DNA of 64,000 bases, taken from positions 868,001-932,000 of the forward strand of contig JAHRBS010000001.1 of assembly GCA_024305745.1 (NCBI GenBank). Direction: 5' to 3'. The position numbers and the translations under genes are program-made. Shown here one piece after another: positions 1 through 12,047 of this stretch. Under the pieces are notes generated by a model. The model was not told where the DNA came from. It saw only the letters and a list, made by a program, of their open reading frames with translations, and ran no database searches. Position 1 is the stretch's first letter. Each line of letters begins with the position of its first letter. Source of the stretch: Polyporus tsugae. Its lineage: Eukaryota > Basidiomycota > Agaricomycetes > Polyporales > Polyporaceae.

Positions 1-1171
1 CAATCGAGACGTTGGCGCCTTCAGGCATGACAGCGGGACTGATCGCGGAGCGGTTAAGCGTGAGCGAGTTGGGGGGACCGGCCAGACGGGAGGACATGAA
101 CCAGTTGAAGATGCATGCCATGGCAAAGCGGACCATGACAAGGCTCAGGACGACGATGAGGCCGGCGTACAGCACAAGCTGGGACACCACACATCCTGGC
201 GTTACCTTGTCGATGTTACCGGCGTAATACCGCTGTATCAAGCAAGGAGCGGCATCGCGAAGTTCCGAGCGGTAGTAGAACAGGCGAGTTGCATCGCGTC
301 CGGAGTCTCCGGGCATGTTCTGCAGAACTGTTCGGATGGCAGCGTCGACGCTGTCGGAAGGAATGGGTGTAGGATGGAGCGCCATGTAAGAGTTCATGTT
401 GAGTACCGCGCCGTCAATGACGAAGTAGTTCTGCAGGGCCGCGACCTGGTCCCAATCGTAACCAACGAGTAGGGTAGTGTTGATGAATCCATCCTTCTGG
501 AAGGTAGCAGCGTCGAGTGTGCCGAGAGAACAATTGGCCACCTGAGGGCAAGGCGCCTCGGCGGCGGCGCGAAAGGAAAGACCGGTGCAAGCAGAAAACT
601 GGCTTGCATTGCGTTGGAAGAGGGTGGTGATATCCTGGCCGGGGGACTGTAGCAGGTCGGTGAAGTTGATGCCCTGAGCAGTAGGAAATTTAGTGATGTT
701 CATCTGCCAGCCCTGTACTCCCAACACTCCTCCGACGGACCCCTTGGGCGCGAACTTGCCAACGACCTGTACGTTGTCTGGACATAGGACTTTCTGGAAG
801 CCGACGGTGAGGAAGCCCATGATACCGCAAAGAACGATGATGATGAAGCAGAGAGCGATCTTTTCCCTCCAAGCCTGACGTTTCTGCTTGTCTCGAAGTC
901 CTCCTAGAGATTCCAAGAGGAAGTCGGGAGCCCAGACCGACACGATGCGCGAGAATATACGCCATGCGTCGAGGGGAGGTCCATCAGGTGTGGTTGCTTG
1001 TGAGCCGGTGGGGATATGGGCGGCCTGTGCATTGATGAGCGGAACGGGGGCTACAGTACGCTCCGGGCGGACGAGTGTCTTCGCACGGCGGACAGTGGTA
1101 GCCGAGGGCTGGAGGGGTCTTGAGGTCGGGATGGGGACGTCGGAAGGGTCGTACTTGGGTCGAGCAGACAT
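1..1171 (-). CDS. Chitin synthase (division III / class IV-like), N-terminal part
   Basis: The reading frame is open without interruption from an ATG at 1171 to the left edge (about 390 codons), so only the N-terminus is present. The first ~100 residues are a Pro/Thr/Arg-rich cytosolic tail ending in a conserved segment (FLLESLGGLRDKQKRQAWRE), directly followed by a transmembrane helix at about residues 105-126 ending in VLCP. A ~200-residue extracytosolic region with several cysteines and NXT/NXS sites follows, then a second helix near 330-350. This architecture, including the AWREK-helix-CP junction, is that of fungal chitin synthases related to yeast Chs3, which polymerise UDP-GlcNAc into chitin at the plasma membrane. 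The catalytic domain (QXXRW) lies outside the window, so the class is inferred from the N-terminus only. Confidence 0.82.
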   Translation of the reverse strand, partial: MSARPKYDPSDVPIPTSRPLQPSATTVRRAKTLVRPERTVAPVPLINAQAAHIPTGSQATTPDGPPLDAWRIFSRIVSVWAPDFLLESLGGLRDKQKRQAWREKIALCFIIIVLCGIMGFLTVGFQKVLCPDNVQVVGKFAPKGSVGGVLGVQGWQMNITKFPTAQGINFTDLLQSPGQDITTLFQRNASQFSACTGLSFRAAAEAPCPQVANCSLGTLDAATFQKDGFINTTLLVGYDWDQVAALQNYFVIDGAVLNMNSYMALHPTPIPSDSVDAAIRTVLQNMPGDSGRDATRLFYYRSELRDAAPCLIQRYYAGNIDKVTPGCVVSQLVLYAGLIVVLSLVMVRFAMACIFNWFMSSRLAGPPNSLTLNRSAISPAVMPEGANVSI

Positions 1172-2398
1172 GCTCAAAGAGGGGAAAGGAATGAACGGAC
1201 AACGAAAGGGACAGACAACTTGAGGGACGGCAGGGGGGTCGGTGGGAAGGAATGTGGGGGGAGCGGCGTCGGCGACGACGGTCCAGGCGACGACGAGGCA
1301 AAAGGCAACGAGCGCGGGTACCGCCTACGCAGAGAAAGGGCGAGCGGGAGACGATTAATCGCTTTCAAACTCAGATTACCCAACGTCCAAATGAGGCCAG
1401 CAACATAACAACCCCCGAGAATTCACCCTCTTGGCAGATCGTTCATCAGGCCCGGCGGCGCTGACGCCCTCCTTAGTTTCTATCAATCATCATCGAATCA
1501 ACAACACGCCCGATGGCTGTCGTCAATCCAGAGCAATTACCGAGCATGCCACTCTTTCCAACCACCCATCCTTGTGTCCCCCCTTGTCGGTCATGGTGAC
1601 CACTGTACTCAAAGCGCGTCCCATCCCCGCGACCTCCAATCCTCGCCGAATTTCCCGCATTGCATCTGAGCCTCTTCCCAATCAGACAAAGACATCAAAC
1701 TCACGTCCTGCGTATCACAGCACGACGCCGCGCGAAGACGCTCTCATCTCCCAGGTACGCCAGCTATCACCGAGAATCCGAATTCGCAGGAAGAATGATG
1801 CATGACTGTCATTTTCTGAAGCTCGGTCCTCTTGCATCCCAACACCACGCCAGCGAATATAATCGCGTGAAATTTGGTCCGAAAGGCGCGTTCATGTTGT
1901 AAATCGTGGCTGCATTCATGCGATAAATATCCTCGCACAGGCTCTCCCTTGGGCTACGTACCATACTCCGTCCAGATGCCAGACCACTATATGGAGATGC
2001 TCGCACATCAAACGCGGTGCGCGGAGCAACCGGCCTGGTGGCCGCACAAAAGGCCTCGGAAGCCGTCTGTCAAATGGAGCTCTGCTTGCATGCCGCGTTG
2101 CGGCGATGGTGACGTCGTGCCAGCTAACGCCTCAGAATGTTCCGCTGTGACAGACCTCCGCGAGCAACTATCTGCGGCCATTTCTACGTCGATCATCTTT
2201 CCTGAGACCGAGGACGATCGACCCGCCACGACACCCAGGCCACAACCGCACTGGCAAACGTCAGAGACACATCCCATAGTGTGAGTTGGCCAGGTTTGCA
2301 TTTGCCCGTCATTTGCGCTCACGCGACCAAGCATATCTACCATTATACCCCCCGATCTAGTATCAACTATATCCTCCCATCTACGTCGCCCGGCAGAG
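1172..2398. other. Intergenic, divergent promoter region
   Basis: This 1.2 kb lies between the divergent chitin synthase and phosphatase starts. Open frames here are short and overlap in several frames; I see no recognisable protein or RNA. It presumably holds both promoters and 5' leaders. Confidence 0.5.
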
Positions 2399-3852
2399 AT
2401 GTCCCCCGTTGTGTTCAGCGTTCCGTCTTCGCACCTCCTCGATCGCATTATCTCCGTACCCGTCTCAGTAGCCGAACTCGACCCGCCTAAACCGCCTGAA
2501 GTTGTGCGACCACCATTGGTCGCGCCTTTAATCGCTCCCCTTGTCATTCCACGGTCTTCGCCTGCTCTATCCATCGCAAAGTCGCTGAAACTTTCCAGCC
2601 TCTTCTGGGTCCACCCAACCGTAAGGCGAACCTTGAAGAGTGGCGAGGAGCCACCCCAAGCTCCTTACAAAAACCGCCCCAGACCCGTTTCTTTGATTTT
2701 TACAAGCCGTGGAAGTATGGAAGAGACTCTTTTGCAGCGTCCGAAAGTTATACGCAACTGTTCGTCCCCAACTTTGGTGGAAGGGCGGTCGAAGACGGAG
2801 ACTCAGCGGTAGGCGCCTGTCATGCTCAATTACTCTGGAGTGAGGAAGTCATGGATTTGCACAGAAGCGATACGGCTCTCCCTCTAACCACCGCGGTTCC
2901 TCTTCTCGGATACATTTCCGCTATCGGCGTGTCTGTCCCCGCGGTTCCATTGGAATCAGTCGACGGAGACTCAAGGTCGTTAGGGAACCTGTACATGTCA
3001 TCATGTCCTGGGAAGAAAGGTAATTTCCATTACAATCAACGCCGATCCTCCGCACTGACGTCTTCGATAGTCAGGCTAGACGGTCCCGTAAGAGGACGCA
3101 GCACGGTCTGCAGGGATCTCCGATCCGACCTATCCCGCATCAAGCGTGCAGGTGCTGCGTGCATAATATGGTATGCCTTTTGTCGCAGCGATGCGATACT
3201 TGTTCGTAACTTGGAGCTGATCCACTTCTGAGCAGCTGCCTCGACGACACGGAGATGCAAATGCTCGGCGTGACATGGTCTGAGTACGTTCACACCGCCA
3301 ACGAGCTAGGGATCGACGTTCAACGGTACGCGATTTGCATGCAACATCCCGCTATGATCCGCTTGAAGGGCTAACGTCGGACACAGAATACCTATCCCAG
3401 AGGGCCTGGCTCCCATGGATCCTGCGGTCTTGGATTCGCATCTCACGAAGCTCATCGAATCCTACACCCTCCATGGGGATGCGATTCTCGTACACTGCCG
3501 GGGCGGTGTGGGTCGCGCCGGCATCATTGCGTGCTGCTGGATGCTGAAGCTCGGACTGTGCGGATGGGCCGAGCCCCTTTCTGGAGAATACGACGCGTCT
3601 GCCGAGCCTCCAGTATTTGGAGACATCGTCCCCGGCCACGCTCTCGAAGGCGAGCAAGTCAGCGAGGAGACGATGCGTCTAGTGGAACGACTGATATCGG
3701 TCGTCCGAAGGCGCAGGAGTCTCAAAGCGATCGAGACGTACGAGCAGGTCAAGTTTCTGGTTGAGTACGTCGAATATCTGAAGGACCAAGCTGCCTCAAG
3801 GACTTCTTTCTCTGCGGATCTGTTTGCCGCTTGGGATGCTCAGGTAGACTAA
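2399..3852 (+). CDS. Dual-specificity / CDKN3-like protein phosphatase
   Basis: The last exon contains the cysteine-phosphatase signature HCRGGVGRAG (HCX5R) within VLVHC-like context, followed by a helical C-terminus ending at a TAG-free stop at 3850-3852. Upstream exons join in frame with canonical introns at 3020-3070, 3171-3235 and 3326-3386. They give a conserved order: SSCPGKK, then VRLDGPVRGR, then CCLDDTEMQ, then IPIPEGLAPMD. This is the layout of the fungal CDKN3/dual-specificity group that dephosphorylates Tyr/Ser/Thr phosphates. The 5' end is unsettled: the ATG at 2399 is in one frame, while the coding frame from about 2560 onward (FQPLLGPPNRKANLEEW) is another. Either a short intron or a different start is needed. 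Substrate unknown. Confidence 0.75.
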
Positions 3853-4348
3853 GCATCCTCTCTGTTATCGTGTCGTTGCTATCTACTTTGGATCCGCTGT
3901 GCATACTTGTAAGCGTCTGGCTGTCGTAATGTCCAAAACATCTGCTCCGTTCAGCGTTCGGCCCTTCCGGCTTTATCCCTTGACGCCTGTAATTAGAACT
4001 TTGTTTGTCGCACCAGACCAGTGAACGTTTGAACATGGATGTAGTATTTTGGTTGCTACATGAAGGTATCTTTCGGCTCGTTACTGTCGGCAGGCTCGAA
4101 ATGACTCCGCGAAGAGCGACTGTTCTACTACGTGTAGTACATGTACTGCGTAGCCAAGTCCACGCTGGCCTCTCGGTGTCTGGATTGTTCCTTGTTTGAC
4201 CCGGCATGAATATTCTGCAGGAAAACATATTCCAAATCGGGCGAGAAGCCCATTCCGATCTGCAGAGCCACATCGGCACATAAGTTGTGGGTGCAACAGT
4301 CAAATTGGCTAACGCTCTGCCAAAGCTTCCCCCTTGCCTCTCGCTATC
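3853..4348. other. Intergenic region
   Basis: Presumed 3' region of the phosphatase gene and promoter of the next gene. A 241-codon frame on the minus strand here has no coding look and overlaps the real plus-strand gene, so I treat it as chance. Confidence 0.4.
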
Positions 4349-5121
4349 ATGTCCGAAAATGTCACTACTCAACCCGCCTGCGTCGTGCGAGTACTCTCTG
4401 ACGACACATCCACCCCCACCGAGAGCGTGGACACCGCAGCGATCCGCAAAACCGTCTTGACGCTGGTTGGACACAGACCTGCGGCCGAATTAGATACGAC
4501 GGGACTCCCATTCGCTCTCGCCCCAGCGAACGTCAAAATCCCGGCTGACACAGAAGCGTTTCTCAAGCAGCTTACGCGCACCGCCAATGCTGCTGCAGCG
4601 TCCGTGCTCTGCGGGAGCATCCTCGCAGGGAACACTAGCGACGCCGATGACTTCGGTGACGTCGCTATCTATCTTGGCCCTGGAGACTATGGGCGGAGTC
4701 ATGAACGAGGCGTGCTCCAATCGCTGGGGCTCGAAAATGTCGCGATGTCCTCGGATAACAGCGGCGACGTCTCGCCAAAGGTGTGTACTTTATTCTTACG
4801 GCGATTGGGAGAGACGTCGACGTTCGATCGACGATCGGAGACTTCACCATGACCTTTGACGTTGCTTCATCCGGACTTACTTACAGTCTTTTCCAGGATA
4901 TACGTCCGATAGAACTATCATCCGCTCATTTGATTCCGCGCGCGGTGAACGTGGACGCCTCCGGAGACGCAATTAAGGACCTGGGTAGTCTGTTGATGCG
5001 GCTGGAGCACCGATACGCGTTCTGTGTTTCGGGGCCTGGAGTCCTCGTGTTCTATTTTCTGTTCGGTCGCGACAGTGCATCAGGTTGGATAGGCCTTGCA
5101 GGGGTTGGAGTACATTCGTAG
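4349..5121 (+). CDS. Hypothetical protein, two exons
   Basis: An ATG at 4349 opens a 144-codon first exon ending in DVSPK at 4780, where a GTGTGT donor begins. Splicing to the acceptor at 4895-4896 restores frame and gives a further 74 residues ending at the stop at 5119-5121, about 218 residues in total. The intron would be 116 bp, twice the usual length here, so a missed small exon is possible. The N-terminal half is rich in Ala, Thr and acidic residues (for example ASVLCGSILAGNTSDADDFG). The C-terminal half is more hydrophobic. I do not recognise a family. Confidence 0.45.
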
Positions 5122-6242
5122 GTAAGGCGGGGCGCCTTATGCTATGTGCATGCTTATTACTTCGTTCGTCCACGAAAGTATCGACACGGATGTTGTCCGT
5201 CGGGAAAGGGTCTGACGTGTAAATTAAAACAGTGCAGAAGCTGTATGTGACGATTCGCACCGGCTACTCTGATGACCGAGGAAAAACATATATCCACCCG
5301 TCCTGGCCTAACCTAATTGAGGCTAGGTAATATTAGATGCAAGGAATTTAAGCTTCCCTCGGAGTCGGTGTATACGTAAGTGCGATGTGCCACACCGACT
5401 CCTGCTCTGTACTGTACTACTTAGCACTATAAGTTACTAGGCTGATGCCTCAACCCCACACTGAATGTGGCGTAATGTGGCATCAAGCTGAAGCAGATAT
5501 TCGATTTATCCAGAGCCTGCGAGATGGAATGCGTTCGGTACTAGCACGTCGCGCAGCTGTAGGAAACTAGGAGCTAGTAGTAAGCAGATTATAGAGATGT
5601 TGTGACGGTTCTGGCCGATAGCCGATAGCCGGCACCTCTTAGCCTGGGTGAACCATCGTTTTACCAGACGGTGTCAATACCTATTACTTTCAAGTTAGTC
5701 ATTGACGGTCGTGTCGTTTCATATTGCTACCTCCTCCGAAAGCAGGAGCGTCGGAGACACCGAAGACGCGATGTCGGGAGCTATCAAACGCACGTCCCCA
5801 CATCCAGCCCACATCACTCGCTTGGAATTCCGAATTCGAGTACCCCTCAGGGCAAGGCTAACATAGACCTGATGGTACGAGATGGTACGCGATGTCAGTT
5901 CGTCCGCGTTGGGCTATCGAGGGCTATCGTAACCAGCGGACGGACAGGTGCTGATGACAGTTGAGGATGATGATAATGTCACTTCGTGAAGGTCGGTTGA
6001 ACTTGGTAGGAAATCCGGACCAGTACGAATAGACTTAATTCATGAACGTATAGCTAGTAAGTAAGATGCGAAGAGATGAGTACCCTTCGAACAAGGCTCG
6101 GGAGATGGTCCCTTCCCTTGGGAAGGCGAGGAGTGATCTGATAAGATTTCGTAATACTGTGTGATTAGATAAGTCGATGACCACGCGGTTGATTGTGGCG
6201 CACCGGCGCTTATGGTTGGATGCGACCCCGACGCGAACGACG
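5122..6242. other. Gene-free stretch
   Basis: About 1.1 kb with only short unsupported frames. It has lower GC than its surroundings and small local direct repeats (GATGGTACG twice near 5872-5891; GGGCTATCG twice near 5921-5940). I see no gene. The last part presumably contains the Med27 promoter. Confidence 0.4.
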
Positions 6243-7573
6243 ATGAGCACCCCACTGACCCCAGCACCGGCCGACCCGCCCTCGGTCGGGACGGCAGCAC
6301 CCCCATCAGGCGCCCTCGCTTCGGGGCTAATGCCCCCACCACCTGTCCCGCCGTCCACACAACCGAGTGCACCAGAGAATGCGGACGGACAGGCCGTCAT
6401 GTCCGCCACCACCCCAGTATCGGAGCTCGCAACGCTCCGGACACACATTCTCACCCTGACGGAGCTCAACAATCGTCTGCAGGCCGTTCGCAACATCCCT
6501 GCGCAGTTGCTACGCCCCCCTGGATCTGACCCGAACTCGACGCTGCTTACACATGGCTACAAGGAACTCAGCGCCATCGCAGAAGCTGTCCGCACAGACA
6601 AAGTCCAAGATGCGCTCCAGGCCGCGCGGAAAAGCGAGCTCGCCGACTCGAGCGGCCTCAACGCAAATCTTCGCCGAGAGACCCTCAAACGAAGGCGAGT
6701 CAACGAGCTTCGCCCCCATCTCTCGTCGACATCAGTCACTCAGTCACTCAATGCGCATACAGACGACCCCCTTCTCCCGAGTCACCCCAGCCGTACCGGG
6801 AAACCGAGTCGAATGAGGCAGTTTTCTTCCCGCCAGCTGAACGCAGCGCAGTTCCAGTGCGCCTGGAAGCGCTGCCAGCTTACATCCGCGATCACAACAA
6901 CGCCAGCAAAAACAAGTTGCGTGTTATTGCGCCGAAGAAGGGGAGGAACCTCGCATGCCCCGTAACGCTACGCTTTACGTCCCCCAACGTCGTCACAGTC
7001 TATTTGACTTTGGACGTCTCGACCGGAAACGACAGGGCATTGATCATCGAGAATGCTACCGCGATCGGTGCCCGAGAGCAGGTTTGGACGGGTTCACAGA
7101 ATAGTGCGGCATCATATGGCTGACGGCTGAAGTCCTCAGAAACCGCCTCATTCGCAGTCCGATTACATGGCGTTTCAACAGCTTTCTCAACAGCTGGCGA
7201 AGGTAATCCGATCTGATCCATCTGCGCCTTTACAAGCTTACGTGGTAGGTCTGCTCTTTGGTCACTATAGGCTCATTAGCGGAGCGATCATCGAATGCTT
7301 ACGTTCAATCAGGCCCTCTTGAGCTCATACGAACGACTATTCGTTGATACGTGCTCAAACTGTCAACGTGTGATCTCCGCGGAGGGGCACATACCTCCAG
7401 TGGTGAGAAAGCGGCTGATATCCTCCCTGAACACGAAAGCACCGTTATGGGACGTTCGACATGTTCTCTGCAAGTACGAGCCACCGCCACCGCAGTCAAA
7501 CTCAAGCGAACACGGTACCGAGAACGAGGGTGATGGGGGCGGCGAGAACAATGGTAGTGTCAACAATGCGTAG
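6243..7573 (+). CDS. MED27: Mediator complex subunit 27
   Basis: The protein starts with a Pro/Ala-rich leader. A helical segment follows (LATLRTHILTLTELNNRLQ), then a disordered linker and a conserved C-terminal exon. That exon reads YERLFVDTCSNCQRVISAEG then HIPPVVRK, i.e. the CxxC...GxxPPxxR signature of the Med27/Med3 family. Frame-consistent introns bring together PESPQPY, a beta-rich middle block (LACPVTLRFTSPNVVTVYL), KPPHSQSDYMAFQQLSQQLA and the final exon. The exact junction between exon 1 and exon 2 lies between about 6690 and 6763. Med27 belongs to the Mediator tail/upper module, which links activators to RNA polymerase II in the nucleus. The in-frame ATG at 6177 is an alternative start. 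Confidence 0.8.
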
Positions 7574-9275
7574 CCCAACCTATACCTGTATTTGCTTGAC
7601 CCTGACGTCGACACGCTTTTCCCGCCGATCCCTGGCGGTCATGTTGTTCCGGTGCGTGCACCTGTTGTGGCCATGGGCCTTTCGTACAAGAAAGACGCTT
7701 TCTTGGTGTTATAACATGACTTATAGGGGGCGCGATCGATGTTCATCTCGAAAGAAATGCAGCACGACGGGCTGCTTGGGCCAGCTCCAGCGCCCCAATG
7801 TCATGACACACGGTTGTTGCTATGACCCACTTTTCGTCCGGACAACGTGACAGATATTGACAAGAAGCGTTAGCTTAGGCCCGCTTGGGCACCCCAAATC
7901 CTCGACATCGAAAAGGGCGCTAGTGCAAGGGGAGATGAGCGCCGGTACCAGACGTGTTATGGGTTCCAGACGCAAGGGGTCCAAACGGGGATGCCGCAGG
8001 CATGAGGCCTGAGGACGAGGCACGATGTTAACTGAGGTCGGAGGTGCGCAGACCTTCTGCCTCCAAGCTCCCGCAAGGCCGGCACTGATGCAAATCGCGC
8101 GTCAACCTGCAGGGTTAACATTGCGCACCTGGCGACGAAATTGACAGCAGCCAATCAAAGTGTGATGAAGCCGCGTCCGACTTCGAAGCCGAGAGCCTAA
8201 CTTGGAGTTCGAATTGGTTAGAGGGGGGGAAACAGTTCATCCGGGAGAACGCACGCGACGTGAAACCTTGTCAAAAACTGTCAGAGAAGGGCCGTGACGA
8301 CGGGCTCGGCGCAGGTGAGTGCAACTCAGTGGTGCGTTGGAACTGCGTTGGACCGTTGGTACCAGGTCTCCCAACTGCGGATCCGCGGGGCACGCTGTGG
8401 GGTGCTGGGCACTTTCTGGGCACGATTCTCGCCACGTGGACGGCCCGAAGTCGAAAGAGCAAATCTCGATGCCAATAGCCATCCCGGCCATCCTGCTTTG
8501 GAGCAATTTTGCGTATATATGTTCCCCTCATTGTCATTTTCCATGATTCTTGACATTGCTCATAAATAATAATCCTACCTCACTCAAGCACATCTCCGAC
8601 ACGAGGCTATTCTCCACTTGCGAAGATTTGCCGAGGCCATACCGCCGCGCACTCTCAAATTCACTGATTTCGGCTGATGACTCTTTACAAATACAGTTTC
8701 GGGGCCACCTTCATGGAATGATCACAGTCGGGATAGGGATGGCATGAACAGGTGCGCGGATCTTTCAGCTTTGCAGATCTTGTGCTGTTGCGGTCGCGTT
8801 GGTGCCTGGCCTGATTGGCCAACCGCGGGGTCGGTGCCACGGACTCACGCTATGGGCCCAACAGCTGTTCGATCGGCGATCGCGACGCTTGCCTTGCACC
8901 GCTCACCTTACTCAATCGGTTGCATGCCAAAAAGCGTTGTTCAGCATGCGCGCTTGCCAACAATACATCATTTCTCCAATTACTTTTACTTGCCATCCGC
9001 TCCCGACGGTCCCTCCTTTTCCACGTTACTAAGTATATTATACCCGGTGCCGACCTTGTGCGTCTTGTTTCTCCCCCGGCTTGCCTCCATCACATCGCTC
9101 CTCGCCGACGAGCGCGGCCCTCAGGCCTTCGTGTACACCATCCCCTCCGCATTCTACGCGCTCCTGGCCCGCGCTCTGACCGCCACCCAAACACGGTTGA
9201 TCAGCGCCGTATTCGTCCTCGGCGCACGACCTAAATGACGGTTCGTTCACCGTACCAAACGCTTCGGTTCACCCA
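7574..9275. other. Gene-free stretch / long upstream region of the MedA-like gene
   Basis: About 1.7 kb with short overlapping frames in all phases and no coherent protein. The final 500 bases are C/T-rich with pyrimidine runs, as is common before fungal start sites. It may contain a long 5' leader of the downstream developmental regulator. Confidence 0.4.
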
Positions 9276-11344
9276 TTGAGATTTTATCAAGATCCTTTCG
9301 GCGCTGCCAGCCACTCAGCACGCCTCACACACCCTGTATCACGGGTCATCCTGCGCCCTCGACTTCTACTCCTCCCCCCTGCCCGGTACCCCGCTATTCA
9401 AGTCTGGCGCGATGTCCGGGAAATCGCTGCCTCCCTTCGGTGCGTTCCATTCTCTGCCACCCGCTTTGTCTTCGCATGTTCATTGCCGCGCGTAGCGTCC
9501 TCGAGTGCGCGACCTCCAACCCCACGCACGCCGTATATCACCTCCCCCGGACAAATGTTCAGAATCCTCGGCTATACCCCGCAGGAGGGGCCGGCGGGCA
9601 CCTCGATTTGGGTCAGCGTTCAGTTCAGCCTCATACGCGCAGAGACCACCTTTCTCCGGATCGTCGTCGGTAATCGCGCGTTGAGCACGACGGTGCGAGT
9701 GGCCAAGTCGGGGCAGGAGAACGAGTGGGAGCTTGGAGCCGTCGTTCCCGAGCTGGAGACGGTGTCTACGGATGCGTCTGGCTCATCGTCGACAGTGCCA
9801 CTCACCGTGCAGGCTTTGAACCATTCCAACGTGCCTCTGGACTCTCTCACCTTCGGCAAGTTCACTTACACCCGTCGTTGTGCGTTTATCTCTCGCATTG
9901 TCATGCGTATTGTTCTCAATGATAAATGAAACATCTACCTAGGTGCCTCTTCCTCGCCTCCTCTGCCATGCAAGCAGGAGGTCTCCGATAGGCTTGGGCT
10001 TGGTTCGTCGTCGACTCCAAGCACGCCCGACCGCAAGTCCGTGCACTCCTCGCTCCATCGATCTCACACAGAGCTGGCTCGCAGGGGCTCGCGTCCCACT
10101 CCTGCGAGCGGGACTGCGCGTGCTCGCGCGCTCAACGCCACTATGGCCGCCAAGGACGCGCAGTCGGCGCGCGGGCAGCTGAAGAAGCAGTCACTCATTC
10201 GGGCGCGGCGCTCGAGCACGGACGACAGCGAGGCGCGCAACAATTTGCGGGCAGTGCTGCAAGTCGAGACGCCTACTGAACCCATGGCCGTCGTCGACGA
10301 CTGGGACGAAGAGGAGCGTCGGATCGGCCGTCGACTAGTCCGCTTTACCCGAGTCCAAGACGGCTGTACCTTGCACGTCGCGTGCGAGGCTATCCAACCG
10401 TCGGAGTACACCGACGGGGACACCGTGGTGTCTTGTATCTGTCGACCGCCGGAAGCCGTGGGCCTTGGGGAAACGCCTGCCTCTCAGTGCTGTATCACTT
10501 CTGTCGACATCATCTTCCTGCTCGAGTGTCTTGTCGGCGAGATCTTCAACATCGAGGAGAAGAACAGGATCCGCAGGAACCTCGAGGGCTTCCGTCCCAA
10601 GACCGTGTCCAAGAACAAGGTTGGCACCGAGGAGTTCTTCCAGAAGATCATGGACTTCCCCGCGCCGAAGCCTCGGAACATCGAGAAGGACGTCAAGGTC
10701 TTCGACTGGGCTGCGTTGCCTCAGGCTCTCGACAAGATCATTTCTAAATACGTATGTTTTCCGTTGATCGTCTGTGTCGCACTGCTGTTCGTTAACGGTG
10801 ATTTTCGCTGCAGACGGTATGTTCAGGCTCGAAGAGGGATGGAGATAGTGCCACGTCCCCGATACCCCAGTCATCAAGTGTCCCGTCCTCTTTACCCCAT
10901 TCATGCATCGCAACGCCCTATACCACACCATCCACGCCGGAACATACCCCCTCAACGTCCCCTCAGCAGCCGTACTTCCATATTCAGGCGACGTACCACA
11001 ACCCCCAATACGTCCCGGGGTCATTAGATTTGCTAGACAGCAACTACGTAGCCGCGACCGCCCTCTCGTCCGCCGGTCCCTACCACTCCTTGCTCTCTCA
11101 CTCGCATTCACACTCGGACACATCGTCGCCTGCGCCCACGCTGCGCACGGGATGTGTCTCGCCCATGGTTTCCAACCCTGTATCCATGCCTTACGTCGAC
11201 TCGTCACACACACTCTATCAACCTCCCTATTCCGGCCAGGGTGCATATGGATCGGGCAGCGTCTATGTGTCGTCCTATGATTCTCCCGATTATGAGCGAA
11301 TGGCGATGGCATCTTCGCCGCACGGATCTCAGTCATTCCCTTAA
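9276..11344 (+). CDS. MedA/Medusa-like developmental regulator (DUF7082 type)
   Basis: The in-frame ATG at 9555 is the best start; the same frame is open back to 9276. Exons 9555-9876, 9943-10751 and 10814-11344 join in phase through introns of 66 and 62 bp, giving about 553 residues. The N-terminal domain (FRILGYTPQEGPAGTSIWV ... TVQALNH ... LTFGKFTY) resembles an Ig-like fold. The central conserved block includes NKVGTEEFFQKIMDFP and KPRNIEKDVKVFDW. The Ser/Pro/Tyr-rich tail with a His-Ser repeat (HSHSHSDTS) is probably disordered. The paired conserved blocks match ascomycete MedA/acon-3/Ren1, nuclear regulators of conidiation and adhesion. The role in a basidiomycete is inferred only. Confidence 0.78.
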
Positions 11345-12047
11345 TTCCCCAACTCCGTCCCCCCATGTCCGCATGTCGCATCGAACACTCCGCCTACTCC
11401 AAAACTCCCCGTGTCTCGCCCCCATTATTCCTGCACTCAATCACTCCGTGTATGTAGCCTTAGCAATCTGGTCCCGCCTTCTGTACTCGCGATTTAACGT
11501 AGCAGCAGTATTATTCCCCCGAGATCCGGCTATTGTTATTCCTAGAAAGCCCTAGGACGCTCGAGTGTCTTTAATTTATGCCATCAATACACATCGACAT
11601 TGTGGTTGTTGTCGTCCATGATGCCTCCCTCACTGCAGCGAACAAACACTTCAATCGGAACTCAAAGAGAGTCTATCTCCGTTACTACGTAATGATCGTA
11701 TGAATATTTTGAAGTCTTGTCACTCAAGCTTGATTGTGGATCCCCTTCGTCCCCCATCAACCCTGTACAGTTACGTCGTGAAACTGCGATAAGTATCACA
11801 GCTGGCTCAGCAGGAACCCACCACCACGAGATCAGCGTTCGAATTGGAATAATGAGCATTATCCGTCGAAGGTTACACTGTACAACATTAAACAATAATC
11901 CAAATAAGTACATCGGCGCGGAGGCACGGATGGCATAGGGGTAGTCCACAGATGAAAGCAAACGATGGTCGGCATTAGATAAAAGCACAAAAGCAAATAG
12001 CGGCAAGTGAGAACGCGAAGCTCAAGGAATCTATGCCCATGACATGA
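11345..12047. other. Convergent intergenic region
   Basis: AT-richer 0.7 kb between the convergent MedA-like and DOCK genes, likely the two 3' UTRs. No coding structure seen. Confidence 0.45.

Noticed and set aside
8744..9238. 164-codon plus-strand frame upstream of the MedA-like gene
   Set aside because: Three overlapping frames are open in this C/T-rich leader, the composition is not coding-like, and it lies where the promoter and 5' leader are expected.
10335..11381. 348-codon minus-strand frame opposite the MedA-like gene
   Set aside because: A long antisense shadow of the conserved plus-strand exons; the plus-strand reading contains the DUF7082 blocks.
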